Part shown: positions 18,554-27,342 of the stretch, one piece after another
Position numbering within the stretch: the stretch's first letter is position 1
How the letters are laid out: every line of letters starts with the position of its first letter
Origin: Butyricimonas faecihominis
GTDB taxonomy: Bacteria > Bacteroidota > Bacteroidia > Bacteroidales > Marinifilaceae
Length of the DNA: 64,000 nucleotides
NCBI RefSeq assembly: GCF_033096445.1
Contig: NZ_AP028155.1
Location: 2,857,880-2,921,879, forward strand
Reading direction: 5' to 3'
Translations under genes and position numbers: made by a program
Notes under the pieces: generated by a model
What the model saw: only the letters and a program-made list of their open reading frames with translations
Databases searched by the model: none
Told to the model about the DNA's origin: nothing

Positions 18554-19987
18554 ATGAGTGAGATAAACGAAGAAGAAGTACAGAATAACTCCGAAAACAA
18601 AAATATAAAGCAACAACCACAGGTTGTTCCCGTGATTGATCACCGCCTGCTGGCAGGAAAACTCACGGTCTATAACTGGATGGAAGATACCCCGGAAGGA
18701 TGCACTCCTTCTGAAATCGTGGAAGTCCGGTTTAAAAATACAAGGAAAGGTTTTTATTTAAACAACAGTAATCTGAAACTAAATATCGGGGACATCGTGG
18801 CCGTGGAGGCAGCTCTTGGACATGACATCGGGATCGTATCCCTCACGGGAGAACTCGTGCGGGAACAGATGAGACTGAAAAAAGTCGACTTGGAACGTAA
18901 TCCCTTGAAAAAGATATACCGAAAGGCAAAACCCCACGACATCGAGAAATGGCAACAGGCCATCGCCTTGGAACACGACACGATGATCCGTTCACGTGTT
19001 ATCGCTGCCGAACTCGGACTTGACATGAAGATCGGGGACGTGGAGTACCAAGGGGACAAGACAAAAGCCATTTTCTACTACATCGCCAATGACCGCGTGG
19101 ATTTCCGGAAACTGATCAAGATTTTGGCGGAAACATTCCACATCCGGATCGAGATGAAACAGATCGGGGCCCGTCAGGAGGCAGGACGTATCGGGGGAAT
19201 CGGGTCGTGCGGACGTAAATTATGCTGTTCCACGTTCATCACGAACTTTATTTCCGTTTCCACTTCTGCCGCCCGTTATCAGGACATTTCCTTAAACCCG
19301 CAAAAACTGGCAGGACAATGTGGTAAGTTGAAATGTTGTCTGAATTACGAGGTCGATGCTTATATTGACGAGCAAAAAGATTTCCCGTCCACCAATATCT
19401 GGCTGAACACGGGCGAAGGTATGCTCTATCACCAGAAAACAGATATTTTCGGTCGCAATATGTCCTACTCTTTCGATAAAGAAGGACGTGGTACGTTGAT
19501 CAAACTATCCGTCGCCCGCGTGAAAGAGATCATCGCCATGAACAAACGGGGACAAATTCCGGCAAAAGCTGTCGATGTCGAAAAAGAAGAACAAGTGAAC
19601 ATCGGTTACACGGACGGGGTGGGAGAAGAAAGCTTGAATCGTTTTGACGAGAAAAAACAAAATCAAGGCAAACGAAATCACTCCAGAAACCGTAATAACC
19701 GGAAAAACAATCAGAAAGAGAACAACAACACGAATAACGAGAATAAACCCAAGGAAAATCCGGGCAACAACACGGGGAACAAGCCTGAAAACAGGAACGA
19801 GAATAGAAACGAAAACAGGCAAGGCAACAGGCCCAAGCACCGCCCAGAAAACCGGAATAATAACCAACAGGGTAATCGTTCCAACGAGAAACCGGCAAAT
19901 CGCCCGGATGGACCGAAAGTGTTACGTAAACAAGACAAAAACAATAAACCGGAAAACAAGGAAAATAATAAACCTGCTGAACAATGA
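18554..19987 (+). CDS. ricT: PSP1/RicT (YaaT)-family protein with Asn-rich tail
   Basis: 477 residues. The PSP1 domain spans about 60-330 and carries the cysteine-rich signatures IGSCGRKLCCSTFI and AGQCGKLKCCLNYE. In Bacillus, RicT forms a Fe-S complex (RicAFT) that affects RNA processing; the role in Bacteroidetes is not established. From ~residue 350 to the end the protein is a low-complexity Asn/Lys/Arg/Glu tail with repeated N-R-N-E-N-R motifs, probably disordered and longer than usual for the family. The stop codon overlaps the next start (ATGA at 19984-19987), so it is translationally coupled to the rhomboid gene. Confidence 0.9.
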   Translation: MSEINEEEVQNNSENKNIKQQPQVVPVIDHRLLAGKLTVYNWMEDTPEGCTPSEIVEVRFKNTRKGFYLNNSNLKLNIGDIVAVEAALGHDIGIVSLTGELVREQMRLKKVDLERNPLKKIYRKAKPHDIEKWQQAIALEHDTMIRSRVIAAELGLDMKIGDVEYQGDKTKAIFYYIANDRVDFRKLIKILAETFHIRIEMKQIGARQEAGRIGGIGSCGRKLCCSTFITNFISVSTSAARYQDISLNPQKLAGQCGKLKCCLNYEVDAYIDEQKDFPSTNIWLNTGEGMLYHQKTDIFGRNMSYSFDKEGRGTLIKLSVARVKEIIAMNKRGQIPAKAVDVEKEEQVNIGYTDGVGEESLNRFDEKKQNQGKRNHSRNRNNRKNNQKENNNTNNENKPKENPGNNTGNKPENRNENRNENRQGNRPKHRPENRNNNQQGNRSNEKPANRPDGPKVLRKQDKNNKPENKENNKPAEQ

Positions 19988-20808
19988 ATAATTATAGACC
20001 CTTCGCCGGGATCACCCCGGCAGTAAAGATCATCATCATTATCAACGTACTCGTTTTCTTGGCCGTTAACATGATCGGCCAGCGGTCGGACGTTGATCTT
20101 GTCAATATACTTGGGATGCACTTGCCGCAATCCCAGTATTTCCAGATCTACCAGTATATCACGCACATGTTCACGCAAGAAGGGCTTACTCACCTTTTCT
20201 TCAACATGTTTGCCGTGTTCATGTTCGGCCGGATACTGGAATCGGTATGGGGTACCAAACGTTTTATTATCTACTATTTTGTTACCGGATTAGGCGCAGC
20301 CGCTCTCCACTCGCTGGTAAGCTGGTACGGTCTGCACAATATGCAGGAACAATTCTACGCGTTCCAAAGTACTCCCGACGCGGGAGTCTTCGCCGAGTTC
20401 GTCCGCTCTCACGTGAGCAACCCCAGATTACTCTCGCAATTGATGCAATTTGTCGATGCTTGGAATGCCGCACCTGCCAGTTCGCAGTTTGCCGGACAGG
20501 CAGAATATTACATGCAAAGTATTATTCAGGCCTATACCAACGTTCCGACTATCGGGGCATCCGGGGCTGTCTTCGGCATATTGCTGGCATTCGGTATGTT
20601 GTTCCCGAACACTGAGTTATACTTGATGTTCATTCCCATTCCCATCAAGGCGAAGTACTTCGTGCTTTTGTATGGTGCCGCCGAATTGTTTTTCGGTTTA
20701 CAGAATTCGGTAGGTGACAACGTGGCTCACTTTGCACACTTGGGTGGTATGCTTTTCGGTTTCTTCTTGATTCTTTACTGGCGAAAACACAGCAAGAAGT
20801 TTTACTAG
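19984..20808 (+). CDS. Rhomboid family intramembrane serine protease 1
   Basis: 274 residues, polytopic. Rhomboid signatures are THLFFNMFAVFMFG (loop/TM2), the catalytic GASG with Ser193, and the histidine helix AHFAHLGGMLFGF (H249/H252). There is a ~70-residue insertion between TM3 and TM4 (about 117-188, including a PDAGVFAEFV segment) not seen in minimal rhomboids; it is probably a periplasmic loop or helix pair. Rhomboids cleave transmembrane segments within the inner membrane. The start overlaps the ricT stop by 4 bp and another rhomboid follows 13 bp later. Confidence 0.92.
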   Translation: MNNYRPFAGITPAVKIIIIINVLVFLAVNMIGQRSDVDLVNILGMHLPQSQYFQIYQYITHMFTQEGLTHLFFNMFAVFMFGRILESVWGTKRFIIYYFVTGLGAAALHSLVSWYGLHNMQEQFYAFQSTPDAGVFAEFVRSHVSNPRLLSQLMQFVDAWNAAPASSQFAGQAEYYMQSIIQAYTNVPTIGASGAVFGILLAFGMLFPNTELYLMFIPIPIKAKYFVLLYGAAELFFGLQNSVGDNVAHFAHLGGMLFGFFLILYWRKHSKKFY

Positions 20809-20821
20809 AAAAAGATAGGTT

Positions 20822-21748
20822 ATGTACAACAGGGCGTATGGATCGAATTTTTCAGGTGGAATCTGGAATGGGATAAAGAACTCCTTCAAACAAGGAACGA
20901 CACTTACCCGCCTGATCTATATCAATATCGGTGTTTTTCTCGTCATCAAGATTCTGGAAGTATTCTTCGTACTGGCCGGACAACGGGGCTTCGAACAACT
21001 CCTGTTGCCTTACGTAGGTGTTCCCGCGCTGCCGGAACGTCTGCTTTACACGCCGTGGACGATAATTACCTACATGTTCACCCAGTTCGGGTTTCTACAC
21101 TTGTTGTTCAACATGCTCTGGCTGTACTGGTTCGGTTCGATCTTTCAAAACACGTTCTCCAGTCAGAAACTCACGGGAGTGTATCTCCTTGGGGGAATTA
21201 CCGGGGCTATTATTTACATGGCAGCCTACGCCTTGTTTCCCGCTTTCGAGCTTGAACGTTACCAGTCGTGGGCCATCGGTGCCTCGGCATCCGTCATGGC
21301 CATCGTGTTCGCCGTGTGTACTTATCACCCGAACTACAAGATATACGTGTTTCTGATCGGCCCGGTGAAACTTATTCACCTAGCGATCTTCACGGCAGTC
21401 ATAGACCTTCTAAGTATCCCTAGCGGTAACGCGGGAGGGCATATTGCCCACCTCGGGGGAGCCTTGTTCGGTTATCTTTTCACCTTGTCTTTCCGTCGCA
21501 ATCTCGACTTGACCAAAGGACTTTCATCCCTCTTCACCAAGTTAGGCAACAGCCGCCTATTCCATAAGAAGACCATGAGAGTCAAGTACAAAAAGAAAGT
21601 CTCGGACATGAATGACATGGAATATAACGAGTACAAAAAACGAAAAGACGACCGCATCAACAGTATCTTGGACAAAATCTCCAAACATGGTTATGAAAGC
21701 CTGACAAAAGAAGAAAAGGAGATATTGTTCAAATCGAAAAACAATTGA
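20822..21748 (+). CDS. Rhomboid family intramembrane serine protease 2, with C-terminal cytoplasmic extension
   Basis: 308 residues. The six-span rhomboid core (~30-225) has FLHLLFNMLWLYWFG, IGASASVMAI (catalytic Ser in GASA rather than the usual GASG) and HIAHLGGALFGYL. A charged, basic C-terminal tail (~226-308) ends in a short helix-rich segment (EYNEYKKRKDDRINSILDKI) typical of Bacteroidetes rhomboids. It is co-transcribed with the preceding rhomboid. The Gly-to-Ala change after the catalytic Ser is tolerated in some rhomboids, so activity is likely but not certain. Confidence 0.9.
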   Translation: MYNRAYGSNFSGGIWNGIKNSFKQGTTLTRLIYINIGVFLVIKILEVFFVLAGQRGFEQLLLPYVGVPALPERLLYTPWTIITYMFTQFGFLHLLFNMLWLYWFGSIFQNTFSSQKLTGVYLLGGITGAIIYMAAYALFPAFELERYQSWAIGASASVMAIVFAVCTYHPNYKIYVFLIGPVKLIHLAIFTAVIDLLSIPSGNAGGHIAHLGGALFGYLFTLSFRRNLDLTKGLSSLFTKLGNSRLFHKKTMRVKYKKKVSDMNDMEYNEYKKRKDDRINSILDKISKHGYESLTKEEKEILFKSKNN

Positions 21749-21788
21749 AAATGAAGAATGAAAAATATAGAATTTAGAATGAAAAAAC

Positions 21789-21840
21789 AACTACCCCCTC
21801 TGGCTCCCCCTTACACAGGGGGGAGTTAGAGGGGGTAGTT
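21789..21840. repeat. REP-like palindrome (copy 2, long form)
   Basis: Left arm at 21789-21810 (AACTACCCCCTCTGGCTCCC plus CC), loop ttacaca, right arm 21818-21840. The arms pair over about 22 positions, with two G.U pairs if transcribed. The core CTTACAC between C and G runs is shared with the element at 6051-6083. It lies in the 188-bp gap after the second rhomboid. Confidence 0.85.
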
Positions 21841-21883
21841 GGAAAGATCGGAGCTAAAAGTTAAAAGATAAAAGTAGAAAATC

Positions 21884-21936
21884 AAAAAGCGTCAGCCCTG
21901 TGCGGCTGGAATCTAAAATTTAAAATCTAAAATTCC
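21884..21936 (+). repeat. Dispersed intergenic repeat, copy 2
   Basis: AAAAAGCGT, a short variable stretch, then TGCGGCTGGAATCT (21901-21914) and TAAAATCTAAAAT. Same element order as at 17251-17310. It abuts the start codon of the next gene. Confidence 0.7.
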
Positions 21937-22959
21937 TTGGGCCGATTATTTGACATTATCATGAGGATCGTCACGATCATCGCCATGATCGGATTACTTG
22001 GGAGCTACACCGCTCCCTATGTTAACCCTAACGTGTTTTATTTTTCATCCCTGCTGGGTTACACCTATCATTATTTATTGATTGTAAACATTATCCTATT
22101 GCTTTACTGGATTGCACGCTGGAAAAAGATAGCCATTCTATCCATACTGATCATCGCAGCCGGGTACCCGTTAATTACCACTTACTATGGATTGAACCCG
22201 CAAACCGTGCCCGATGCACCTCATGATCTTTCCATCATGACTTACAATATCCAGATGTTGGGAATAGGCGAAAAGGATGCACCTGCAAAGATCGAAAATT
22301 ACATAAATAATAGTAATAACGACATTGTTTGTATGCAGGAATTTCCTCAACGGGAAGCCTCCTTCAAAAAATTCCCTGCCTACCCGTATTATCACCGCAA
22401 TCGGGATGTTGCACTTGTCTCCCGCTATCCGATTATTAATAAAGGTGTGATTAAATTCGATAAAGGACATTCGGCCGCCTGCGTTTATGGAGACATTGCC
22501 ATCGGTAAAGACACGATCCGGGTATACTCTGTACATCTTGAATCCTACCGGTTAGGTAAAAATGAACAGCAGATATACAAGGAACTCACCAGTGGCAACA
22601 CGCAAAATGCCACGCAAGGTGTCAAGACTATATCTTCTCGTCTGGTTACCGCCAACCGAAACCGGGCAAAACAGGCGCAAATAATAAAAGATCATATGCT
22701 ACAATCCCCCTACCCGGTTATCATTTGCGGGGACTTTAACGATACCCCGATCTCCTTCGCCTACCACACATTGTCCGAAGGGATGAAAGACTGTTTCATA
22801 GAAAAAGGACGTGGCCTCGGGAACACGTATATCGGAGAATTCCCCTCGTTCCGTATTGACCACATCCTGCACACACCAACGCTCGGCACCGTATCTTATA
22901 CCCGTGATACCGTTAAGTATTCCGATCATTATCCGGTGCAAAGTGATATTCGATTTTAG
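21937..22959 (+). CDS. Endonuclease/exonuclease/phosphatase family protein with membrane anchor
   Basis: 340 residues from a TTG start (an ATG at 21961 would shorten it by 8 and cut into the expected N-terminus). There are N-terminal membrane spans at about 8-24, 34-56 and 64-76, then an EEP domain (~90-340) with SIMTYNIQMLG, DIVCMQEF (metal-binding Glu), YSVHLES, CGDFNDTP (catalytic Asp/Asn) and SDHYPV (catalytic His). This fold hydrolyses phosphodiesters in nucleic acids or phospholipids; the substrate cannot be told. The anchored form is common in Bacteroidetes. It is convergent with the thioredoxin-fold gene at the end of cassette B (7 bp apart, no terminator). Confidence 0.85.
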   Translation: MGRLFDIIMRIVTIIAMIGLLGSYTAPYVNPNVFYFSSLLGYTYHYLLIVNIILLLYWIARWKKIAILSILIIAAGYPLITTYYGLNPQTVPDAPHDLSIMTYNIQMLGIGEKDAPAKIENYINNSNNDIVCMQEFPQREASFKKFPAYPYYHRNRDVALVSRYPIINKGVIKFDKGHSAACVYGDIAIGKDTIRVYSVHLESYRLGKNEQQIYKELTSGNTQNATQGVKTISSRLVTANRNRAKQAQIIKDHMLQSPYPVIICGDFNDTPISFAYHTLSEGMKDCFIEKGRGLGNTYIGEFPSFRIDHILHTPTLGTVSYTRDTVKYSDHYPVQSDIRF

Positions 22960-22966
22960 ATTTTTT

Positions 22967-24238
22967 CTACAATCCTAACAAACACTGTTGTATTGTTTCT
23001 TGAATTTGTTTCATCTGCATCTTATCCGAGATTTCCGCACTCACCAAGAAAGCTTGGTTATAAGCCTGTTTTGCCTTCTCTTTGTTGTCTATACTCTGAA
23101 AACATTGTCCCATCATCATTAACAGACGAGTACGCAATTGCGGGGACATTTCTTTTTCCAAAGCCTTCGTGATCCACACGATACTCTTTGTGTAAGCCGT
23201 TTTCGACAGATTCCCGTTGTACGCCACGGAAAGATCCTCTAGCGATTGGGTATAATCCTCTAACTCTGCTTTATCTCCCATTCCCGCTAAATACTTATCC
23301 ATATTCTCGAAGAATTTCCTCTCATCCTGTTTATATAAATAGTAGGTTGCATCCGATAATAACGTTATCGCATCCAACACGGACAAGGACCCGAAAGTAA
23401 TCCCGGAATACACCTCTTTCAAATCCCTGTTCACCCGTCCCAAACGATCTTTATAAGCCAAATCTCCTTTCTTGCACAATTGGATGATATAACTATTATT
23501 CAACCCAATCAAATAACCACTGACTTGTTCTTTCCCAACGATTTGCGCATATTCATTAAAATGAGCAACAACAAAATCAAAGATCGGGTCCTGCTTGGAA
23601 ACCTGAGAATGATACATCGAGAGAATCGTAAAATCCTGTTCATTGACCATATTCTCCAACTTCTTATTTTTCAAATAGTCCGGAAAAAGACTTTCTATCC
23701 GGGATGCCCACTTTTCCCGATCATATCCCTGTAAGGAAGACATAAACACGGGAGCATCCAATAACAATTGCTGTTGAAGTTCAAAATTCTTTTTGTCCTT
23801 CTTGAATTTATCATACAATTGGTCAAAACTCAATTCTTCCCCCAAAGCGATTTTAGCCTCCTTGATAAACGCCTCCGGAGCTTTGACTCCCTCAATCCGA
23901 CGTAATTCTTTGCCACTGCGGATAAATACCATCGTCGGCAGAGCGATAACACGATACGTTTTTGCCAGATTCGCATTCTCCTTTGCCTCTACATTCACCT
24001 GTAAACAGATAAAATGCGCATTAAAATACTCCCCCACTTCCGGGCGGGTAAACACTTCCGAAGCCATCGCTTTACACGGTCCGCACCAATCGGCATAAAA
24101 ATCCACGAACAAGTCTTTCTTCTCTTCTTTCGCTTTCTCTTCGGCTTCCTCGAACGTCCCTTCAAACAATACCATTTGAGCCGAGAGATTCCCTAGCGTT
24201 CCCACGAGGAACACCAATAAATAAAACACCTTTTTCAT
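22967..24238 (-). CDS. Exported thioredoxin-fold protein (probable end of cassette B)
   Basis: About 423 residues from the ATG at 24238, which gives a clean Sec signal peptide (MKKVFYLLVFLVG...LSAQ). A longer in-frame start at 24271 would precede it with 11 residues and spoil the signal. The thioredoxin domain is N-terminal: WCGPC with C52 and C55, cis-Pro loop VIALPTMVFI. About 290 helical residues follow, with TPR-like periodicity near the end (MMGQCFQSIDNKEKAKQAYNQAF). This resembles the plan of the proteins at 7207 and 50371. It lies 87 bp after the coiled-coil lipoprotein on the same strand, so it is probably in the same transcript. Confidence 0.85.
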   Translation of the reverse strand: MKKVFYLLVFLVGTLGNLSAQMVLFEGTFEEAEEKAKEEKKDLFVDFYADWCGPCKAMASEVFTRPEVGEYFNAHFICLQVNVEAKENANLAKTYRVIALPTMVFIRSGKELRRIEGVKAPEAFIKEAKIALGEELSFDQLYDKFKKDKKNFELQQQLLLDAPVFMSSLQGYDREKWASRIESLFPDYLKNKKLENMVNEQDFTILSMYHSQVSKQDPIFDFVVAHFNEYAQIVGKEQVSGYLIGLNNSYIIQLCKKGDLAYKDRLGRVNRDLKEVYSGITFGSLSVLDAITLLSDATYYLYKQDERKFFENMDKYLAGMGDKAELEDYTQSLEDLSVAYNGNLSKTAYTKSIVWITKALEKEMSPQLRTRLLMMMGQCFQSIDNKEKAKQAYNQAFLVSAEISDKMQMKQIQETIQQCLLGL

Positions 24239-24325
24239 AAATAACAAATTAAATCGTTTGAAGACATTCACTCAAAGTATCCGCAAGCGGCCATCCCGCC
24301 TGCGGATATCAAATTATAAATAGGT

Positions 24326-25099
24326 CTATTCGTCCACGATAAAAGTGAACGCATCTTCCAGAATAGCACGTTGTCCTTTATTCTCAAGGCGAATTGAAAC
24401 GACATACCGCCCGGCAGGAGCTTCCAGATTTTGCTCCACGTACATACGTCCCCCTCCCATAATAGACAAACCCTTACGGAAAAGTTCCGCATTAGCAGCA
24501 TTCTCATTCTTCACGTTCTCGATAGAATACACCAAAGGCTCAGTCCCCAACACTCCCTCGATCGGAGAGGTCACCCAAGGAATCTCATACTCGATAGTAT
24601 TCTTCAACTTATCCACTTGATTAGTCAATTCCTTCTCAGAACCAAAACCCAGCTCCTCGGCAATCTGATTCACCTGTTGCTGTAAATTCCATATCTGATC
24701 GTCCAAGTTTTTTATCTCTTTACGCATCACCTCCCGTTGTGCATTCAACTCATCTAATAAAGCCTGCAATTTTTTACATGTTTCAGCATCCGTACACGAT
24801 GCTAATTGCTCTTGTACCGGTGCAATCTCATAATCATCAAAATCCCACAAATCCCATTGTTTCTCTTGCCTGAGTTCACTTAATTCGGCTTTCTCTTCCA
24901 AAAGAGGTCCTGTTTTCCCGTGGAATTCATTCAATATATTGATCAACTCCTCCAGTCGATTCTCTATATTATACAAATGCAGAGAATCTTGAGTATATGC
25001 CGCATGTTCCGAAACCAAGTATCCCACCTCCACATCACTACAAGCACCCAACAGGATTGAACATCCTAGCGTCATGAATAATAATATCTTTCTCATCAT
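24326..25099 (-). CDS. Lipoprotein with long coiled coil (cassette B)
   Basis: 257 residues; lipobox LGAC with Cys at ~20 (two ATG codons are adjacent, at 25099 and 25096). Residues ~45-170 show heptad-like, highly charged helical sequence (NIENRLEELINILNEF, LDELNAQREVMRKEIKNLDD, LQQQVNQIAEELGF), interrupted by a Cys-pair loop (ASCTDAETCKK, about 107-115) that could form a disulfide. The C-terminal ~80 residues look like a beta-sandwich (YVVSIRLENKGQRAILEDAFTFIV). I do not recognise a family. Its position between a FAS1-like lipoprotein and a thioredoxin-fold protein suggests a surface or periplasmic accessory of the SusCD pair; the Cys pair would be an obvious thioredoxin client. Confidence 0.75.
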   Translation of the reverse strand: MMRKILLFMTLGCSILLGACSDVEVGYLVSEHAAYTQDSLHLYNIENRLEELINILNEFHGKTGPLLEEKAELSELRQEKQWDLWDFDDYEIAPVQEQLASCTDAETCKKLQALLDELNAQREVMRKEIKNLDDQIWNLQQQVNQIAEELGFGSEKELTNQVDKLKNTIEYEIPWVTSPIEGVLGTEPLVYSIENVKNENAANAELFRKGLSIMGGGRMYVEQNLEAPAGRYVVSIRLENKGQRAILEDAFTFIVDE

Positions 25100-25108
25100 C
25101 GCCTATTT

Positions 25109-25759
25109 TTAAAAGTTACGGAATCTGAAATCATAATTAAGCGAATGAACAACTCCATTCGTAGTTTGTATATCCGTGGAAGCAACACGCTCATTCCTAG
25201 TCCCGTCCTGATTTCGACTAGCGATATAAAGTGCGATCTCTCCGGTATCCTCGATATCATTATAAGCCATCCTTTGTGTCCACAAGAAAAGAGAACCTCT
25301 AATACAATCAAATACCAAACCATCATATTCCACAAACGCACTCTCGATTCCCCCTCCCGATTGTATCCGGTTCCCCCGGGGAACATCATTCAACATGATG
25401 CGTTTCGGAGCCACCAATTTCTGTATAATATCCTGACATTTTCCAACCGGGATATCTGTCACTCTCTCGTAATTATTTTCTAACATATAGCGTAAGATAC
25501 TATTACTTGTCAAACCGAAAAAAGTGATTTGCTTATATTCACCAGTTCCATCGAAAAGAGATTTCAGTCCTGCATGTTCTATCATGACAACCGTGGAATC
25601 CCAATCGTAACTATTCGTGTGAAAATATTCCCACATCGTACAATCATGAATTCCGTTTGCCGTTCCCCCATTGATATAATTGTATTTTGTGCAAGAGCAA
25701 AGGCATAGCACCATTACCACGATTGCCCCCTTAGTTATATGTTTTATTGTTGCCGCCAT
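25109..25759 (-). CDS. Fasciclin (FAS1)-like domain lipoprotein (cassette B)
   Basis: 216 residues with a lipobox CSC (CLCSC, Cys ~23). A single FAS1-like domain is supported by the early ITFFGLTSNSILRYML (the F-P-T-N-x-A-F-like H1 region) and the late STDIQTTNGVVHSLNYDF (the family's H2 box D-I-x-x-x-N-G-V-x-H). FAS1 domains mediate adhesion or ligand binding. In SusCD loci such lipoproteins are likely surface-exposed. The start overlaps the 3' end of susD by 16 bp, and the coiled-coil lipoprotein begins 9 bp after its stop, so it is firmly inside the operon. Confidence 0.78.
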   Translation of the reverse strand: MAATIKHITKGAIVVMVLCLCSCTKYNYINGGTANGIHDCTMWEYFHTNSYDWDSTVVMIEHAGLKSLFDGTGEYKQITFFGLTSNSILRYMLENNYERVTDIPVGKCQDIIQKLVAPKRIMLNDVPRGNRIQSGGGIESAFVEYDGLVFDCIRGSLFLWTQRMAYNDIEDTGEIALYIASRNQDGTRNERVASTDIQTTNGVVHSLNYDFRFRNF

Positions 25760-27330
25760 GACCAGTAAATATTTTGTTTCATTAATGGATTTTTTGTAAA
25801 TGAATTACGAGACACGGGAAGATAAAGAGCTCCGTCCCGTATATCGTTGTCAGTTAATGCTGCATACACCAAGGATAATTCTTCCCGGAAATACCCGTTT
25901 CTCACGACATCATAATAACGTTGTCCTTCCCCAAATAATTCCCGCTCCCGTTCTAGAAAAATTTCTCTCCGCAGAGATTCAGAATCAGTTCTTCCATCAT
26001 AATCATCCAAACCGGCACGCTTCCGTATCCGATTCAAATCGTTAACAGCCGAAGCCTCCCCCAAACGTACACGACATTCTGCCCGAAGTAAAATCAGATC
26101 CGCCAAACGCCATACCACCCGGTTCCCCTCCATCGCCAATAGTTGAGCCTCTCCGTCTTTATCTATAAATGACGGATTCACGGTACGAATAGGATCACGC
26201 CATTTATTTAAAAAAGCATAATCTGATATAATTTCTACGGAATCAATCACATTTCCATCATCATCCCAGTCTGAATCCTCCCAATAGCTGACTTCTCCCA
26301 ATCGATACCAATATTCGTCCCGTCTTTCGTCCTTCCTATCCGGATACAAATTCAGCACAGATCTCACCGAAATCCAAGGTTTCCGATAATTCGATTCTAT
26401 TTCCTGAGGATTCATTTCACTATACGGGTAATCGACCAGAACCAATCCCGGGTAACGCTCCTCAAATTGTTTCCTCCAAAACCTATTTTCATCCGTTTCA
26501 TTTATTTCTATCGCAAAAATTGTTTCGTCACTCGTTCTATTTGCGCCCAAAGTATTAGCGATCAGAAGAGAAATCGTCTTTTCCAAATCATAAAAACCGA
26601 CCTTCCCGTCTATCACCAAAGACGCATGCTCTTCTGCTTTTTTCCAATATTCCGTATCGCCATACAATCCTCCCATCCAAGCGTAAATATTAGCTAGCAA
26701 CGTGTGTACCGTGCCTAAACTGGCATATTGTTTCGAGGTAATCACGTTACCATTCGCATCCATTAATTTATCATGCGTCGGAAGAATCAAAGCAACCTCA
26801 GCACAACGTATAGCCTCCTTCAGAATAACATCGACCGTACTTTTTCCTTCAGCTTCCGTGGACTCCGTTCCGGGGGCAAGAGGAACCTCTCCCCAATTCT
26901 GTACCAAATCAAAATACATTAATGCTTTAACAAAATTCGCTTGGGCCAGCCAATATTTCGCCCTCTCATCAGAGATATTCTCAAAACGGAATTGATTCTC
27001 TTCCAACATATCTGCCAGATACATGGCACTATAATGACCACTCCAGCCTTCCATACCCATTTTATTGAAAAATTCAGCAGGATCTAACTTTCTATACCCT
27101 TCATAGTCGCCGGCATTATCACATGGCAGTCCGGCCCAGCCAAAAGCATTTACATGATAAGGAGCAAATATTCCTTTTTCGTTATTAAACATAGAGATTA
27201 ACACCTTTTCCAAATCCTGTTCACTCTTGAAATAATTCAAGTAAGTCACCGATTTTTCAGACTCCACGTCCAACCAATCATTGCAGGAGAAAAACGGTAA
27301 AAGCATTAAAATAAATAATATCTTTTTCAT
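25744..27330 (-). CDS. SusD/RagB-family surface lipoprotein (cassette B)
   Basis: 528 residues from the ATG at 27330 (a GTG three codons earlier is possible). Lipobox FFSC (Cys ~16), then NDWLDVESEKSVTYLNYFKSEQDLEKVL, the SusD N-terminal signature, TPR-like helices and the C-terminal ERERELFGEGQRYYDVVRNG block. It pairs with the SusC that ends 12 bp upstream to form the outer-membrane lid-barrel complex. It is more distant from the SusD proteins of cassettes A and C than those are from each other. Confidence 0.94.
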   Translation of the reverse strand: MKKILFILMLLPFFSCNDWLDVESEKSVTYLNYFKSEQDLEKVLISMFNNEKGIFAPYHVNAFGWAGLPCDNAGDYEGYRKLDPAEFFNKMGMEGWSGHYSAMYLADMLEENQFRFENISDERAKYWLAQANFVKALMYFDLVQNWGEVPLAPGTESTEAEGKSTVDVILKEAIRCAEVALILPTHDKLMDANGNVITSKQYASLGTVHTLLANIYAWMGGLYGDTEYWKKAEEHASLVIDGKVGFYDLEKTISLLIANTLGANRTSDETIFAIEINETDENRFWRKQFEERYPGLVLVDYPYSEMNPQEIESNYRKPWISVRSVLNLYPDRKDERRDEYWYRLGEVSYWEDSDWDDDGNVIDSVEIISDYAFLNKWRDPIRTVNPSFIDKDGEAQLLAMEGNRVVWRLADLILLRAECRVRLGEASAVNDLNRIRKRAGLDDYDGRTDSESLRREIFLERERELFGEGQRYYDVVRNGYFREELSLVYAALTDNDIRDGALYLPVSRNSFTKNPLMKQNIYWSWRQQ

Positions 27331-27342
27331 ACCCGTCACATC

